64,000 bases of DNA from Rheinheimera nanhaiensis E407-8. Lineage in GTDB: Bacteria; Pseudomonadota; Gammaproteobacteria; Enterobacterales; Alteromonadaceae. Positions 44,085 to 53,752 of this stretch are shown here, piece by piece (position 1 is the stretch's first letter; each line of letters starts with the position of its first letter). Where the stretch lies: contig NZ_BAFK01000013.1 in NCBI RefSeq assembly GCF_000296695.1, forward strand, positions 62,001 through 126,000. The letters run 5' to 3'. The notes under the pieces are model-generated. The model was not told the origin of the DNA. It saw nothing but the letters and a program-made list of their open reading frames with translations, and did no database searches. A program made the position numbers and the translations under genes.

Positions 44085-47000
44085 CGCCTGCTTCCTGCGA
44101 AATGATAAAAGTCTGGCCTATTTCCAGCTCGCCAATGCCGGTCGGCTGAGCCACCACCGCTTCGCGTTGACTAAGCAGGGTGAGCGCATGGCTGCTGGCC
44201 GGTTGCAGCAAATGCCAGGGTTTTACCGGCGTCAGCACCAGCTGCTCGGCGGCACTAAAACAGGCACTGTCCTGCATGCCATAGCGCCGGCTGCCCAGAT
44301 CACTGATATGCAGCAGCGAAAAGTCGGTGACAAATTCAACATAAGGCCGCTGCCGGATAAAGGATTGCACCAATTGAGGCCTGAGCTCCCAGCCAAAACG
44401 GGCCAGCGGGCTGTCGGCTGTCCAGGGGCACAAGTAATCGGCCAGCTCACGTTGTAATAACTGGATGCCATCGCCCTGCCGCGCAGCACTGTTAAGCTTG
44501 ACCGCACAACGTACCTGTAGCTGTTCAAACCCCGGGTTAGCCACTTCAATATGGGCAAAAGGCGACGCCAGGGCGCTGACATAGTGTTTAATCTGCCGCA
44601 GCAGCTCACCACTGACCAGATGCTTATTGCAGGGATCATGCGCACAGCAAGGTTTAGCCGCCAACACCACCAGCAACAGCCGCCCGGCGCCGGCCTGGCC
44701 GGGCTGGGTACTGGCGTTGGCAAAACACTTTACTTTGCCAAGCTGCGGAAAGGCCTGCAGCACCAGACGCTCAAAGTCGTGCGCGGTACAGGCGCGCTGC
44801 TTATGGCTTAAGCGCTGGGCAATGCGCTGTAATCTGTCCTGCTGGGTCTCGCTGCCTTGCGCTGCCTGCCAGGGGATCACCGCGTTGATGGCATCAAGGC
44901 CGGCTATTTTTTGCTGACATTGCCACTGCAGCTGTGCTGTAGCAGCCAGATGCGCCTCTGTGAGCTGATGCGCACTGTCAAGCGCTTCTACCGCCACGGC
45001 GTTGGTCAGCACCCGCCGCAAGCGGCCATAGCTGCGGCTATGCGCCGGGCAGCATGCCCGCAGCCAGACCATACCGCCTGGCATTAACTGATGGTTGGTC
45101 TGCAGTGGCTGCGGTAACTGTAACACCAGCATACCGCTGCAGGTCAGGCCATAACTGCTGTCCGACACCAGTGCCTGGCGGGGTAAATCCTGCCAGCTGT
45201 CGTTATGCAGGTACTGCCAGTGCAGTGCATCCTGCGCCACCGTATCGCTGCTGCCGCGCGCCGCTTCAATATCAAATAACAGGCTTAGCCGGCCGTCCTG
45301 CGCTATGCCGGTCAGACCAAAGCAAACATAGGCCTGATGGGCAAAATACGGCAATAACGACACGGCACTGCGCTGGGCCGACGGGTAGCTCTGACGCTGA
45401 CCAAAAGGGTACAGCTGCAACAGCAGATCGCGCTTGCCCGGCGCCGGATCCTGGCGGGTATAAATATCGGTGCTGGCGCAGTAATTCAGGCTCAGGCTGG
45501 CGAGCTGTGGCACATAAGGTGGCTGCGGCAGCGGTTTGGGCTTTTTATGCCGGGCGTTATACAGCATGGTGTCACTTAAAGCGCCGGCATAACGGCTGTG
45601 GCCAAATGCCATCGCCGGCGCACTAAGGCGCAAACGGAAGAAACCGCAGCTGGCACTGCTGTGATAGGCCGCCCCGGCCTGCGGTGTATCCAAGTGAAAA
45701 GCGCGCACATCATCAAAGCTTAACTGCTGCTGGCTGAGTAAACGCCCGCTGTCCGGCGCTGATGCAAACAGCGGCCAGCCCGCCGCCGAGCCAGGCGCTA
45801 CAGTTAACGGCTGCCACTGGCCATCGTCAAGCACATCCAGTTGCGCTAAAAAGCTCTGGTTAGCCGGCGGTTGCTGCCCGTCGCTGACATAGCCGGCATA
45901 ATGGCCGGCAAAGCCGCTACTGTGCTGTGGCAACTCCGCCCAGTGCAGCTGCAGTTGCAGTTGTTGCAATTGCTTGTGCTGCCACTCGGCATGATTAAAC
46001 AACAGGTAGCTGCCGCGCGCCGGCACCGGGCCAAAAGGCCAGAACGGTTTACTGCTGTCAAGCGGCCCCAGCTGATTTGCCAGATTAAGCTGGCGGGCGC
46101 CCGTTACGGCAACCTCTACTTTGCAGTGCAGCAGATCAAACTGGCTACAAAGCGTGTAACCACAGAGTTTCGCCGCCGGATTCAGCAGAATTTGTAGTGT
46201 TGCCCGGCCCTGCTCATCGCCCGTCACGGCAGCAAAACTGCTGGCTAACTGACAGCGTAATTGCAGGGCCGGCTGCTGTGCCGGTAGCGGCTGCAAACTG
46301 TACTCGCTAATAGCGCTAAAGCCATCGGCAGTGGAGATCTTAAGTAAAAACAAATTACTGCAGTAACGGTAAAACAGCGTCATCCGATCGTCCTGCAGCA
46401 ATTGGCTAATACATTGCAGGCTCTGGCTGGCAGATGCCGATGTACAAAGCGCTGCGGCCTTAGCCAGCAATTGGGCTTTATACTCTGCGGTTAACCAGTG
46501 CTCAGGGCCAAACAGATAATAGCTAAACAGCTGGCCGAACAATGGGAAAAAGTCCTGCAGCCGCTGGCACTGCAGCAGGCTGTCAAATTCTGCGGCCAAA
46601 CTCTGCTTTAACGCCAGCTGCAGTTGTATATTAATGCTGCGCTCGCCTTCGGTCAGTAACAGCACCGGCGACACTATGGCAAAGCCTGGTAAACGCGGGC
46701 AGCTATCGTCGGCGGTAAAAAGCGCCTGTGGTTTATCCGGGCTGACCTGATGCACACTGCTGTACATACGGCTGACAAACGCCAGTTCATGCTCGGGTGA
46801 AATACGCTGGCTGCTGAGTAAGCTGACGCTGCAAATTTGCTGCAGTTGAACGTTACTCAGCCACAGCGGCTGGCTGTTACGAAACAGTATCGGCGTGGCG
46901 CTACTGTCATTACCGGCGCTAAAGCGGCTGTCTGCCTCCAGCAGCACCGGCCGGGCCCGGGTGCTTAACGACAGGCTGAGCCACAGCTGTTGCCGCGCCG

Positions 47001-47790
47001 GTGCCTGCGCCGGCATCTGCAGGCAGTCATCATAGTAAAACAACAGATGGCGCTGACTAACGCGGTTCAGCCGCTGTTGTGACTGCTGATACAGCTTTAA
47101 GAAACTGAGCAATAACGCCAGCGCCGGCTCAGTGTCACCGTCCTGCCATAGCGCCTGCAGCCGCGGCGCCGACTGCTGCTGCAGATAACGCAGCAGCTGC
47201 AGCGCGGCACTGCAACAGGACGCCAGCGATACCGCAGCCGTTTTAGCATCGGCCTGTGACAGCTTAAACAAGCTGTGCACCGCCGTTGTCTGGCCTGCCC
47301 CCACCAGTAGCGCTGGCAGCGTTGCCAGATGTTGCTGCCAGTTGGTGCTGAGTTGGTCGGCCAGCAAAGCCGCAGGGGCGGAGCCGGCTTGCAGTAACTG
47401 CCGGTACCAGTTGTCGAGCTGCTGCAGCAGCTGCTGCACAAAACTGCGCTGGGCGCGCTGCCCCTGCTGCGCCAGGGCCTGCCAGTTTTGCTGCAACAGG
47501 GTGCAGTCCTGCGCGGCTATCTGCGCCAGGGTCACCAGTTCACTGTTGTCGAACAACGGCTGCCAGTTGGCCTGGTTGTGCACGGCGGCATCGCCGGAGT
47601 CGGCACTATCACCTACATAGCGGATCTGCGCGGCCAGGGCCGACATCAGGCTGATCAGCTGATTGATATTCAGCTCATCCGGCTGAAAATAACCGGCTTG
47701 CAGCGCCTTTGCCTGCACCGTCTGGCGGCTTAAGCCATCGCGGTAATACGCTGCAGGCCAGTGCCGGCGATAAGGCGCAAACTGGCTCAC
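44077..47790 (-). CDS. Large baseplate J-like wedge protein (Afp11/gp6-like; GTG start)
   Basis: 1237 aa, the largest structural protein. The C-terminal third carries the baseplate-J pattern: AVIPWQAAQGSETQQDRLQRIAQRLSHKQRACTAHDFERLVLQAFPQLGKVKCFANAS, then GRLLLVVLAAK and the final KLNSAARQGDGIQLLQRELADYL. Long N-terminal helical and beta regions are eCIS-specific. Start GTG 47790 with GAGGTG 5 nt upstream, overlapping gp25 by 4 bp. Confidence 0.82.
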   Translation of the reverse strand: MSQFAPYRRHWPAAYYRDGLSRQTVQAKALQAGYFQPDELNINQLISLMSALAAQIRYVGDSADSGDAAVHNQANWQPLFDNSELVTLAQIAAQDCTLLQQNWQALAQQGQRAQRSFVQQLLQQLDNWYRQLLQAGSAPAALLADQLSTNWQQHLATLPALLVGAGQTTAVHSLFKLSQADAKTAAVSLASCCSAALQLLRYLQQQSAPRLQALWQDGDTEPALALLLSFLKLYQQSQQRLNRVSQRHLLFYYDDCLQMPAQAPARQQLWLSLSLSTRARPVLLEADSRFSAGNDSSATPILFRNSQPLWLSNVQLQQICSVSLLSSQRISPEHELAFVSRMYSSVHQVSPDKPQALFTADDSCPRLPGFAIVSPVLLLTEGERSINIQLQLALKQSLAAEFDSLLQCQRLQDFFPLFGQLFSYYLFGPEHWLTAEYKAQLLAKAAALCTSASASQSLQCISQLLQDDRMTLFYRYCSNLFLLKISTADGFSAISEYSLQPLPAQQPALQLRCQLASSFAAVTGDEQGRATLQILLNPAAKLCGYTLCSQFDLLHCKVEVAVTGARQLNLANQLGPLDSSKPFWPFGPVPARGSYLLFNHAEWQHKQLQQLQLQLHWAELPQHSSGFAGHYAGYVSDGQQPPANQSFLAQLDVLDDGQWQPLTVAPGSAAGWPLFASAPDSGRLLSQQQLSFDDVRAFHLDTPQAGAAYHSSASCGFFRLRLSAPAMAFGHSRYAGALSDTMLYNARHKKPKPLPQPPYVPQLASLSLNYCASTDIYTRQDPAPGKRDLLLQLYPFGQRQSYPSAQRSAVSLLPYFAHQAYVCFGLTGIAQDGRLSLLFDIEAARGSSDTVAQDALHWQYLHNDSWQDLPRQALVSDSSYGLTCSGMLVLQLPQPLQTNHQLMPGGMVWLRACCPAHSRSYGRLRRVLTNAVAVEALDSAHQLTEAHLAATAQLQWQCQQKIAGLDAINAVIPWQAAQGSETQQDRLQRIAQRLSHKQRACTAHDFERLVLQAFPQLGKVKCFANASTQPGQAGAGRLLLVVLAAKPCCAHDPCNKHLVSGELLRQIKHYVSALASPFAHIEVANPGFEQLQVRCAVKLNSAARQGDGIQLLQRELADYLCPWTADSPLARFGWELRPQLVQSFIRQRPYVEFVTDFSLLHISDLGSRRYGMQDSACFSAAEQLVLTPVKPWHLLQPASSHALTLLSQREAVVAQPTGIGELEIGQTFIISQEAGDG

Positions 47791-48212
47791 AATGACACCT
47801 CACTGCCTTCCAGCAGATAAAACGGGTAAACCATATTATGCCGGCTGTTACTGCTGCGGATCTGATAACTAAGTTGCAGCAGCAAGACACCGTCATACAG
47901 TTGTGTCAGATCCGGCGCAACATCCAGCAAGCGGATGCGCGGCTCATAAAACAGCACCGCATGTTCAATGGCGGCAATAATATTGGCCAGTACATGGTCA
48001 TCCAGCGCGCTAAACACATAGCGTTGCAAGGCACAGCCGTATTCCGGCTGCATTACCCGCTCGCCGGGCCGGGTGGAAAGCAGAATATGCAGGCTTTGCT
48101 CAATATCCTGCTCGTCACTGACCATCCCGGCCTGACGCTGACGGACGCCAAAGCGGGGCGGAAAGGCCCAGCCCAGGCCGATAAAGGCGGTATCCGGCTG
48201 GTCGCGCTTCAT
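47787..48212 (-). CDS. gp25-like baseplate wedge protein
   Basis: 141 aa GPW_gp25 protein (Afp9-like). GLGWAFPPRFG, then the LLSTRPGERVMQPEYGCALQRYVF core conserved in T4 gp25, TssE and eCIS. It bridges baseplate and sheath. AGGAGG lies within the end of the PAAR gene, 5 nt before the ATG. Confidence 0.92.
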   Translation of the reverse strand: MKRDQPDTAFIGLGWAFPPRFGVRQRQAGMVSDEQDIEQSLHILLSTRPGERVMQPEYGCALQRYVFSALDDHVLANIIAAIEHAVLFYEPRIRLLDVAPDLTQLYDGVLLLQLSYQIRSSNSRHNMVYPFYLLEGSEVSL

Positions 48213-48512
48213 TTAGCCTCCTATCATCACCGTTGCCGCGCCCATTACCACAGTGCCACCGTGGGCACAGTTGTCGCCCAGCCGCGCGGCCGGTTTGCCG
48301 CCGATCATTACCGTGGCCGAGCCTTTAATAATACTGTCCGGTGGCCCGACACAGACACAGTTATCGCCCAGCACCGCCGCCGGCAGCTTTTCAATCAGTA
48401 CCGTGGGCACACCAGGCCCCACCACCGGGCCACCAACATGCGGAATGGGCGGTAACCCCGGCGTTTGCATCGGGCACTGGTGCATATCGGTTAAACGGGC
48501 TGCAGGTGGCAT
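48213..48512 (-). CDS. PAAR-domain spike tip
   Basis: 99 aa PAAR protein (Afp10-like) that sharpens the spike with a metal-bound beta-cone. Opening MPPAARLTDMHQCP with a conserved His/Cys, Gly-Pro-rich repeats (GGPVVGPGVPTVLI, KPAARLGDNCAHGG) and a final ATVMIGG. No C-terminal toxin extension is present. It follows the spike gene by 25 bp and abuts gp25. Confidence 0.93.
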   Translation of the reverse strand: MPPAARLTDMHQCPMQTPGLPPIPHVGGPVVGPGVPTVLIEKLPAAVLGDNCVCVGPPDSIIKGSATVMIGGKPAARLGDNCAHGGTVVMGAATVMIGG

Positions 48513-48537
48513 AAGCGCTCCTTAATGAGGTTGCAGG

Positions 48538-50325
48538 TTAATTAATCATCACCATGGCACCTTTTACCGTGGTCTGGCCGCTGGCCGACAGTTCGGCACT
48601 GGCATTGCCTTTGGCGCTAAACCCGACCTTGGCTTCCTGTGAAATATTCAGCGCTTGAGCGCTAAAATCGGCCTGGGCCGCCAGCTCGATATTACCGACC
48701 GCCTGTAAACTGATTTTGCCTTTTGCACTGAGGCTAATGTCTTTCGGGCTATCCAGGCTGATACCGGCTTCTGACAGCTCAACCTTGTTGCCGTTTTGGT
48801 CCTGTAGCAGGATGCTTTTGCTGTCATCATCCAGCACCACCTGGTTACCTGCCGGCGTCAGAAGGCTGATCTTTTTCTTCTCTTCGTCAAATTCCAGCGT
48901 CAGTTTGCTGCGACTGACAAAGGCTTTGAGATTGTTTTCGGCGCTATGCTGATAGGCCGGCGCCCGCTTACTGCTGTAAACGCTGCCGAGGATCACCGGA
49001 TGGCAGGGGTCGCTGTTCAGATAGCCTAAAATCACTTCATCGCCGATTTCAGGCACACAGTACTGGCCAAAGCCATCCGAGGCATAAAAGCTCAGTAAGC
49101 GCGCCCAAACGCCTTCGGTTTGCGCTTGCAGCAGCGGCACCTTGACCTGAATACGCTGCTCACCGGCCGGATCGGCATCCAGCTTTAGTACCACACCAAT
49201 TTGCAGGCCATCGACCGCCGGCAGCACACCGGCCGCCGCCGGCGCACTGATATCGCTGCTTTGGGCAAACCACTGCGCCGACATGCCAAAGCTGACCTGG
49301 CTTACCCAATCGCCGTTGGTTACGCTGTGCCGCACCTGGCTGACAAACACCTTGCCGTTAAAGCGCTCGCCAACCCCCTCTACCTCAACTAACACGCCGG
49401 GCTTTAATAAGGCCGAACCCTGACAGCGTAGCTCGCCGCGAATACGGCTTAACGCCGCCTTCAGTTGCTGCGCCTTGGCCCAGCTGGTTAAGCTGTCGCT
49501 GCTAAGCGGGGCATTAGATTGCAACAGCTGCTGCTTCAGGTTGGCCACGCTGGCCAGATTAGCGGCGCTGACATTACCCTGGCCGCTGAACGCGTCGGGT
49601 GTGGCGCTTTGCTGCTGCACCTGCTGGCTGGCCGGATCCCAGCTGACGGCGTTAACCGTATTAAACTGCTGGCTGGCATCAAGGCTGGCGTTAAAGCTAA
49701 GTAAATCATCGCCATAGGTCACTTTTAATACCGGTTCGCTACTGACATCCGGCGGCGCTATGCTCAGACTGCCGTCATCGGCATTAAGCAGCATGCCGTT
49801 CACCTCGGCCCTTAACAGCATAAAATCCCAGTCGCTGCAGTAATACTGCACCAGCTCGGCGTGCTGCTCGGTGGTGGCCGTGGCGCTGCAACTAACGCCA
49901 TAGTTCGCCGCCAGCTGCTGCCAGATATCACTGTCTTTCATATCGACAAAGTTGGCATTATTGCGGCTTAGGCTGGCGGCAAAAATCAGATCGCGGCATT
50001 CCACTATCAGCTCGGCCTGGTTATTCCCGCGCACACTCAGGCTGTGCTTTACCACAACGCCGCTAAATACCTGTTGCTCGTCGTCGCCATAGCCCAGCTT
50101 CACCACCAGCCTGGCGCCCGGTATTAACTGAGCCTGGTTAGATAACGGAAAGTCTTTATTCGGCATATCGCCATCGCTAAAGGTCAGCAGCGCCACCGGT
50201 ATACGGTTTAATGCCTTGGTGATATCAATACTGACCACGCTGATGCTGTCAGCGAGCGCCGCGCCATCACTGCTTATCGTTAGTCTTACCGGGCCTTCAG
50301 CCCCTGTCAGCACAGAATTGACCAT
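48538..50325 (-). CDS. VgrG/gp27-gp5-like spike protein (Afp8-like)
   Basis: 595 aa. The N-terminal gp27-like hub (~1-350) runs through KLGYGDDEQQVFSGVV and VQYYCSDWDFMLLRAEVNGM. The OB-fold (~375-470) has GVWARLLSFYASDGFGQYCVPEIGDEVILGYLNSDPCHPVILGSVYS, and the C-terminus is a beta-helix (DQNGNKVELSEAGISLDS...). This is the membrane-puncturing spike. GAGG lies 6 nt before the ATG. Confidence 0.93.
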   Translation of the reverse strand: MVNSVLTGAEGPVRLTISSDGAALADSISVVSIDITKALNRIPVALLTFSDGDMPNKDFPLSNQAQLIPGARLVVKLGYGDDEQQVFSGVVVKHSLSVRGNNQAELIVECRDLIFAASLSRNNANFVDMKDSDIWQQLAANYGVSCSATATTEQHAELVQYYCSDWDFMLLRAEVNGMLLNADDGSLSIAPPDVSSEPVLKVTYGDDLLSFNASLDASQQFNTVNAVSWDPASQQVQQQSATPDAFSGQGNVSAANLASVANLKQQLLQSNAPLSSDSLTSWAKAQQLKAALSRIRGELRCQGSALLKPGVLVEVEGVGERFNGKVFVSQVRHSVTNGDWVSQVSFGMSAQWFAQSSDISAPAAAGVLPAVDGLQIGVVLKLDADPAGEQRIQVKVPLLQAQTEGVWARLLSFYASDGFGQYCVPEIGDEVILGYLNSDPCHPVILGSVYSSKRAPAYQHSAENNLKAFVSRSKLTLEFDEEKKKISLLTPAGNQVVLDDDSKSILLQDQNGNKVELSEAGISLDSPKDISLSAKGKISLQAVGNIELAAQADFSAQALNISQEAKVGFSAKGNASAELSASGQTTVKGAMVMIN

Positions 50326-50328
50326 CTG

Positions 50329-51006
50329 CTACCTCAGCGGCGGAAAATACAATACCGTGCCGGGTTTAAGTGCACTGATACTGTCTAGCTGATTAAAGGC
50401 CGCCACGGCCAGGTAGTAACTGCTGTCGCGGTACTGACGGTAACACAGCAATGGCAGGGTATCGCCGGCTTTCACCCGCACCTGATGGGTTAGATCCGGC
50501 GATTGCCGGTCGGCTTTTAGCGCCTCCTGCTTGTTTGACATATAGCTGCCAAAGTTCAGTTTAATCTTCGCCCTTAGCGGGTCACCACCGGGTTTAAATA
50601 AGGTGTAGTCCAGCGTCATACTGCTTAAGCGGCCAATAAAGCTGAAGCTCTGGCCCCACTGCAGTTTGACAATGCTGGGTTCGTGCTTCTCACCCACATA
50701 GTGATACACCACGTTTTTCAGCTGTTTCACCTGCTGGCTGACTTCGGTAGGTGCACTGGCCGGCACCACACCGGTGCCATCGAGCACCAGTTCAAAACTG
50801 AGTTTTTCCTGCTGGTACTGGCTCAGTTTGCTTTCCACCGCCGACTTGCCTATCGGTAAATGGCTGCTGCTGTCGCTGTTATAACTGATGCCCAGCTGAT
50901 GGTTCAGGCTGGCGGGGTTAATCAGCGCCTGAAACTGACCTTCGCCGGTTGGCTGGCCATTATGGTCACAGCAACTGATGCTGAGCAGGGTTTTACTGCC
51001 ACTCAT
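50329..51006 (-). CDS. LysM-containing tube/baseplate hub protein (Afp7-like)
   Basis: 225 aa. A phage gp53/tube-initiator-like N-terminal domain (FQALINPASLNHQLGISYN, LSFELVLDGTGVVP) is followed by a C-terminal LysM-like segment (HQVRVKAGDTLPLLCYRQYRDSSYYLAVAAFNQL). In eCIS particles this protein connects tube and spike. Its ATG overlaps the stop of DUF5908 (TGATG). Confidence 0.88.
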   Translation of the reverse strand: MSGSKTLLSISCCDHNGQPTGEGQFQALINPASLNHQLGISYNSDSSSHLPIGKSAVESKLSQYQQEKLSFELVLDGTGVVPASAPTEVSQQVKQLKNVVYHYVGEKHEPSIVKLQWGQSFSFIGRLSSMTLDYTLFKPGGDPLRAKIKLNFGSYMSNKQEALKADRQSPDLTHQVRVKAGDTLPLLCYRQYRDSSYYLAVAAFNQLDSISALKPGTVLYFPPLR

Positions 51007-51179
51007 CAGCGCGGTCTCTGCTCAAAGCGGGCCTGCTCTACCAGGCGCTGGCATTCCTGCAAAATCTCTTCTTTTAACTGGCGCAAGCTTTCGCCTTGCA
51101 GCGGCGGCGCCGCCACCGGCGGCTCTGCCGGTTCCAGCAGTGTGGCTTTGACAATCAGCCGGCTGACTTCAATAGGCAT
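51006..51179 (-). CDS. DUF5908-type small eCIS protein
   Basis: 57 aa, starting MPIEVSRLIVKATLLEP, with a Pro/Ala-rich stretch and a helix (LRQLKEEILQECQRLVEQARFEQ). Very small genes of this type stand between tube and LysM genes in many eCIS loci. It lies 3 bp after the tube gene and shares one base with the next start. The role is not known. Confidence 0.8.
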   Translation of the reverse strand: MPIEVSRLIVKATLLEPAEPPVAAPPLQGESLRQLKEEILQECQRLVEQARFEQRPR

Positions 51180-51182
51180 AGT

Positions 51183-51641
51183 TTAGCTCTCCCTCGACAT
51201 ATACTGATAACTGAATTCGAGTTTCTCTATTGCAACTTCATTTTTGCTGGCGCTGAAGGCTTCCACCTGCCAGCTGACCGGCCAGGCATTGACAAAAGAC
51301 CAGCTGCGCGCCGGCTGGCCATTACTGTCCAGCAGGTCAACCATAATAGTCATCGGCGCTATACCGCTGTCTAAGCCATGGGCAAATACCTTAAGGCACC
51401 ACTTCACCAGCTCAGAGTTAATGTCGGCAATGCCGCGTTTCAGTACCAGGTTGCTGTATTTCACCGCCTTGGGTAAGCGGTGCACAAAGCGGTTTTCGCC
51501 ACCTTCGGTGATCTCTTCCGTGTCTATCTGGCCACCAATGCCCGACACCTCCTGAAAGGCGGTGTCGGCACTGTCGCCGGTAGTGGCAAACTTCACCCGA
51601 AAGTAAAACGCCGGTAACGGATAAGCGGCTTGCTCGGTCAT
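51183..51641 (-). CDS. Tube protein 2 (gp19/Hcp-like, Afp5-type)
   Basis: 152 aa with the phage tail-tube fold: PLPAFYFRVKFATTG, AFQEVSGIGGQIDTEEITEGG, YSNLVLKRGI and EKLEFSYQY at the end. It is paralogous to the following tube protein, and eCIS particles commonly use a second tube subunit at the baseplate end. Confidence 0.92.
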   Translation of the reverse strand: MTEQAAYPLPAFYFRVKFATTGDSADTAFQEVSGIGGQIDTEEITEGGENRFVHRLPKAVKYSNLVLKRGIADINSELVKWCLKVFAHGLDSGIAPMTIMVDLLDSNGQPARSWSFVNAWPVSWQVEAFSASKNEVAIEKLEFSYQYMSRES

Positions 51642-51654
51642 TGGGCTTTACCTG

Positions 51655-52113
51655 TCAGGGGTTATCAATAGTGATGCCCTCGTGCACTATTTCGATGGTT
51701 TCGATGGCCACCTCGTTGCCGTCTGACTTCAGATCGGTGCCGGTGATCTTAGTCGGCCAGGCATTGGTCAGGGTCCATACCATAGTGGTGCCGCCAGCCT
51801 CATCCAGCAGGCTGATGGTGACCGGCAAACGCTTAATGGTGTTCATCTTGATCTGGCTAAACCAGGCCCAGAATTTGTTGTCCGATTTATACACGCCTTT
51901 TTTCATCGTCACATTGCCGGACTTTTTCAGCCCCGGCATCTTAGTGGCAGAAAATACCGGGTTGTCGCCGGCGCGGTATTCAATGATCTGGGCTTCCACA
52001 TCCAGCCCGGACACTTCCTGGAACGACATCACTTCTGAGTCCCATTTCACCTGAAAATAAAACTTCGGTAAGGGCCATACCGAGGTTGATTGGGTTGAAC
52101 CGTCATCAGCCAT
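51655..52113 (-). CDS. Tube protein 1 (gp19/Hcp-like, Afp1-type)
   Basis: 152 aa main inner-tube subunit: PLPKFYFQVKWDSEVMSFQEVSGLDVEAQIIEYRAGDN, GNVTMKKGVYKSDNKFWAWF, WTLTNAWPTKITG. Strong SD (AAGGAG). First tube gene after the sheath, hence the likely bulk component that carries cargo in its lumen. Confidence 0.93.
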   Translation of the reverse strand: MADDGSTQSTSVWPLPKFYFQVKWDSEVMSFQEVSGLDVEAQIIEYRAGDNPVFSATKMPGLKKSGNVTMKKGVYKSDNKFWAWFSQIKMNTIKRLPVTISLLDEAGGTTMVWTLTNAWPTKITGTDLKSDGNEVAIETIEIVHEGITIDNP

Positions 52114-52130
52114 TTTTAAGCTCCTTTCGC

Positions 52131-52200
52131 TGCAAAATTAGTAATCTGCAAAATTAGTATCTGTTGCTGGAATGATCAGGACTTCTGCATCTGCTGCTGG
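52131..52200 (-). repeat. Short direct repeats in the sheath-tube spacer
   Basis: TGCAAAATTAGTA is tandemly repeated with a 16-bp period at 52131-52160. ATCTGYTGCTGGAA occurs at about 52159-52172 and again inside the sheath 3' end at about 52189-52202. These look like slippage or recombination scars. Confidence 0.6.
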
Positions 52201-53735
52201 AAGGTGATCTCGATAAACTCGGCCGGCCGGATCAGTGCCACCAGCACCGTGACCCGTAAAATGCCCTCGAGAATATCTTCCGATGTCATGGTTTCCCCCA
52301 GGCCAACGCTGACACTGAACGCATCTTCCGGGGTTGCTCCAGCCAACCCGCCGCGCTTCCAGATGCCGGTAAGAAAATTGCGGATCATGCTTTTAATGGT
52401 GACCCAGGTGCTGGCGGTATTGTTTTCAAAGACGTAAGCCTTGGTGCCCAGGCGGATGGACTCTTCCAGCATAATCATAGTGCGGCGTACACTGATATAG
52501 CGCCAGTCGAGGCTGTTGCCATCCAGTGTGCGGGCGCCCCAGACCAGGGTGCCTTCACCAATAAAGGTGCGGATGGCATTGATCGATTTACCCTGGGTGC
52601 TGACGTTTAAATCTTCCTGCTCGTCATGGGTAATATTTACCGCCGGTGACACTACCGCGCTTAAACTGACATTGGCCGGCGCTTTCCACACGCCTTTGGT
52701 GTTGTCGACCATGGTGTAAATCCCGGCCATGGCGGCGGCCGGCGGCAGTAAATTCAGCATGGCGCGCATCTGGCTAATCAGCTGGCTGTACAACGGGCTG
52801 ATGGCTTTTAAACTTTTGTGCAGTAACATCTGCTTGGCCATGCGCTCGGCCTGCTCCAGCTGGCTCCAGTCGGCGCTGATATCGGCTATGGCATCCAGTT
52901 GCTGCTGCAGTTTTAACTGGGCAGATTTATCTGCGGCACTGGCATTGTCGGCCAGCTTGGGCAACTCGTCAGGCAGGTTGCGCTCCTGTTTTACCAGCTG
53001 CTGTAACAGCGCGGCCGGCGTCAGGTTCTGATAACTGAGATCGCGCTCCTGCACTATGCTGGTATTAAGCCAGGGGTAGTAGGCAGTGGCAAAATCCAGA
53101 TAGTTAATGCCCAGTTTGCCGCGGAAATTTTCAATGCAGTCGCCCTCCGGATGCTGGCGTGCTTTATAGCCCTGCCAGACGTCCAAAATAGCTACCCGGT
53201 TGCGCATTTTGCCGCCACAATGCGCCAGTGCGGCTTGTTGCACCGCGATGCAATCATCCTCTGACAGCAACACCGCTTCGGGGATCACCAGCATGGTGGG
53301 TTCCTGCTCTTTGACCAACTGCTCAATACCGGCCATTAACTTAGCACCCTCTACATCATCGGCGTAATTGCCAACCGACACGATATAGCAGGGGCCGCCG
53401 CCGTTTTGGTAAAACAGCATCATGGCGTAATACAACAGGTTTTTACCGCTGTCATGGCTAAGCTGATACTCCTTACCGGCCACACTAAAGGTGTTATCTG
53501 CCGGTGCGCTGGCCTCAGCTAAACCGAACATTGGTGTCGGTGCAAAACCAAAATAATTGTGAAACTCTGACATTGAGCTGATACGCATCGGCTGATTAGT
53601 CAGAGATTTAGTGCCGTTCAGTGCTTTTTCGGTGTAACCGATAAAAGCCGGCACTGCCGTTGCCACTTCCACTACTGAATTGGGAAAGGCATTTTTTTCT
53701 ACGATATAAACGCCAGGCGTTTTCATCTGCCCCAT
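52176..53735 (-). CDS. Contractile sheath protein
   Basis: 519 aa. Opening KTPGVYIVEKNAFPNSVVEVATAVPAFIGYTE and closing ALIRPAEFIEITFQQQMQ are diagnostic of phage/eCIS sheath subunits, as is WGARTLDGNSLDWRYISVRRTMIMLEESIRLGTKAYVFENNTASTW. Only one sheath gene is present, against three in Afp. SD AAGGA, 7 nt before the ATG. Confidence 0.95.
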   Translation of the reverse strand: MGQMKTPGVYIVEKNAFPNSVVEVATAVPAFIGYTEKALNGTKSLTNQPMRISSMSEFHNYFGFAPTPMFGLAEASAPADNTFSVAGKEYQLSHDSGKNLLYYAMMLFYQNGGGPCYIVSVGNYADDVEGAKLMAGIEQLVKEQEPTMLVIPEAVLLSEDDCIAVQQAALAHCGGKMRNRVAILDVWQGYKARQHPEGDCIENFRGKLGINYLDFATAYYPWLNTSIVQERDLSYQNLTPAALLQQLVKQERNLPDELPKLADNASAADKSAQLKLQQQLDAIADISADWSQLEQAERMAKQMLLHKSLKAISPLYSQLISQMRAMLNLLPPAAAMAGIYTMVDNTKGVWKAPANVSLSAVVSPAVNITHDEQEDLNVSTQGKSINAIRTFIGEGTLVWGARTLDGNSLDWRYISVRRTMIMLEESIRLGTKAYVFENNTASTWVTIKSMIRNFLTGIWKRGGLAGATPEDAFSVSVGLGETMTSEDILEGILRVTVLVALIRPAEFIEITFQQQMQKS

Positions 53736-53752
53736 GATCAGATCCTTTCTGG

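Noticed and set aside
38002..47790. Long antisense and alternative-frame ORFs in the wedge and tape-measure region
   Set aside because: They are frame shadows of GC-rich, Gln/Leu/Ala-rich genes; none has an SD or a recognisable domain.
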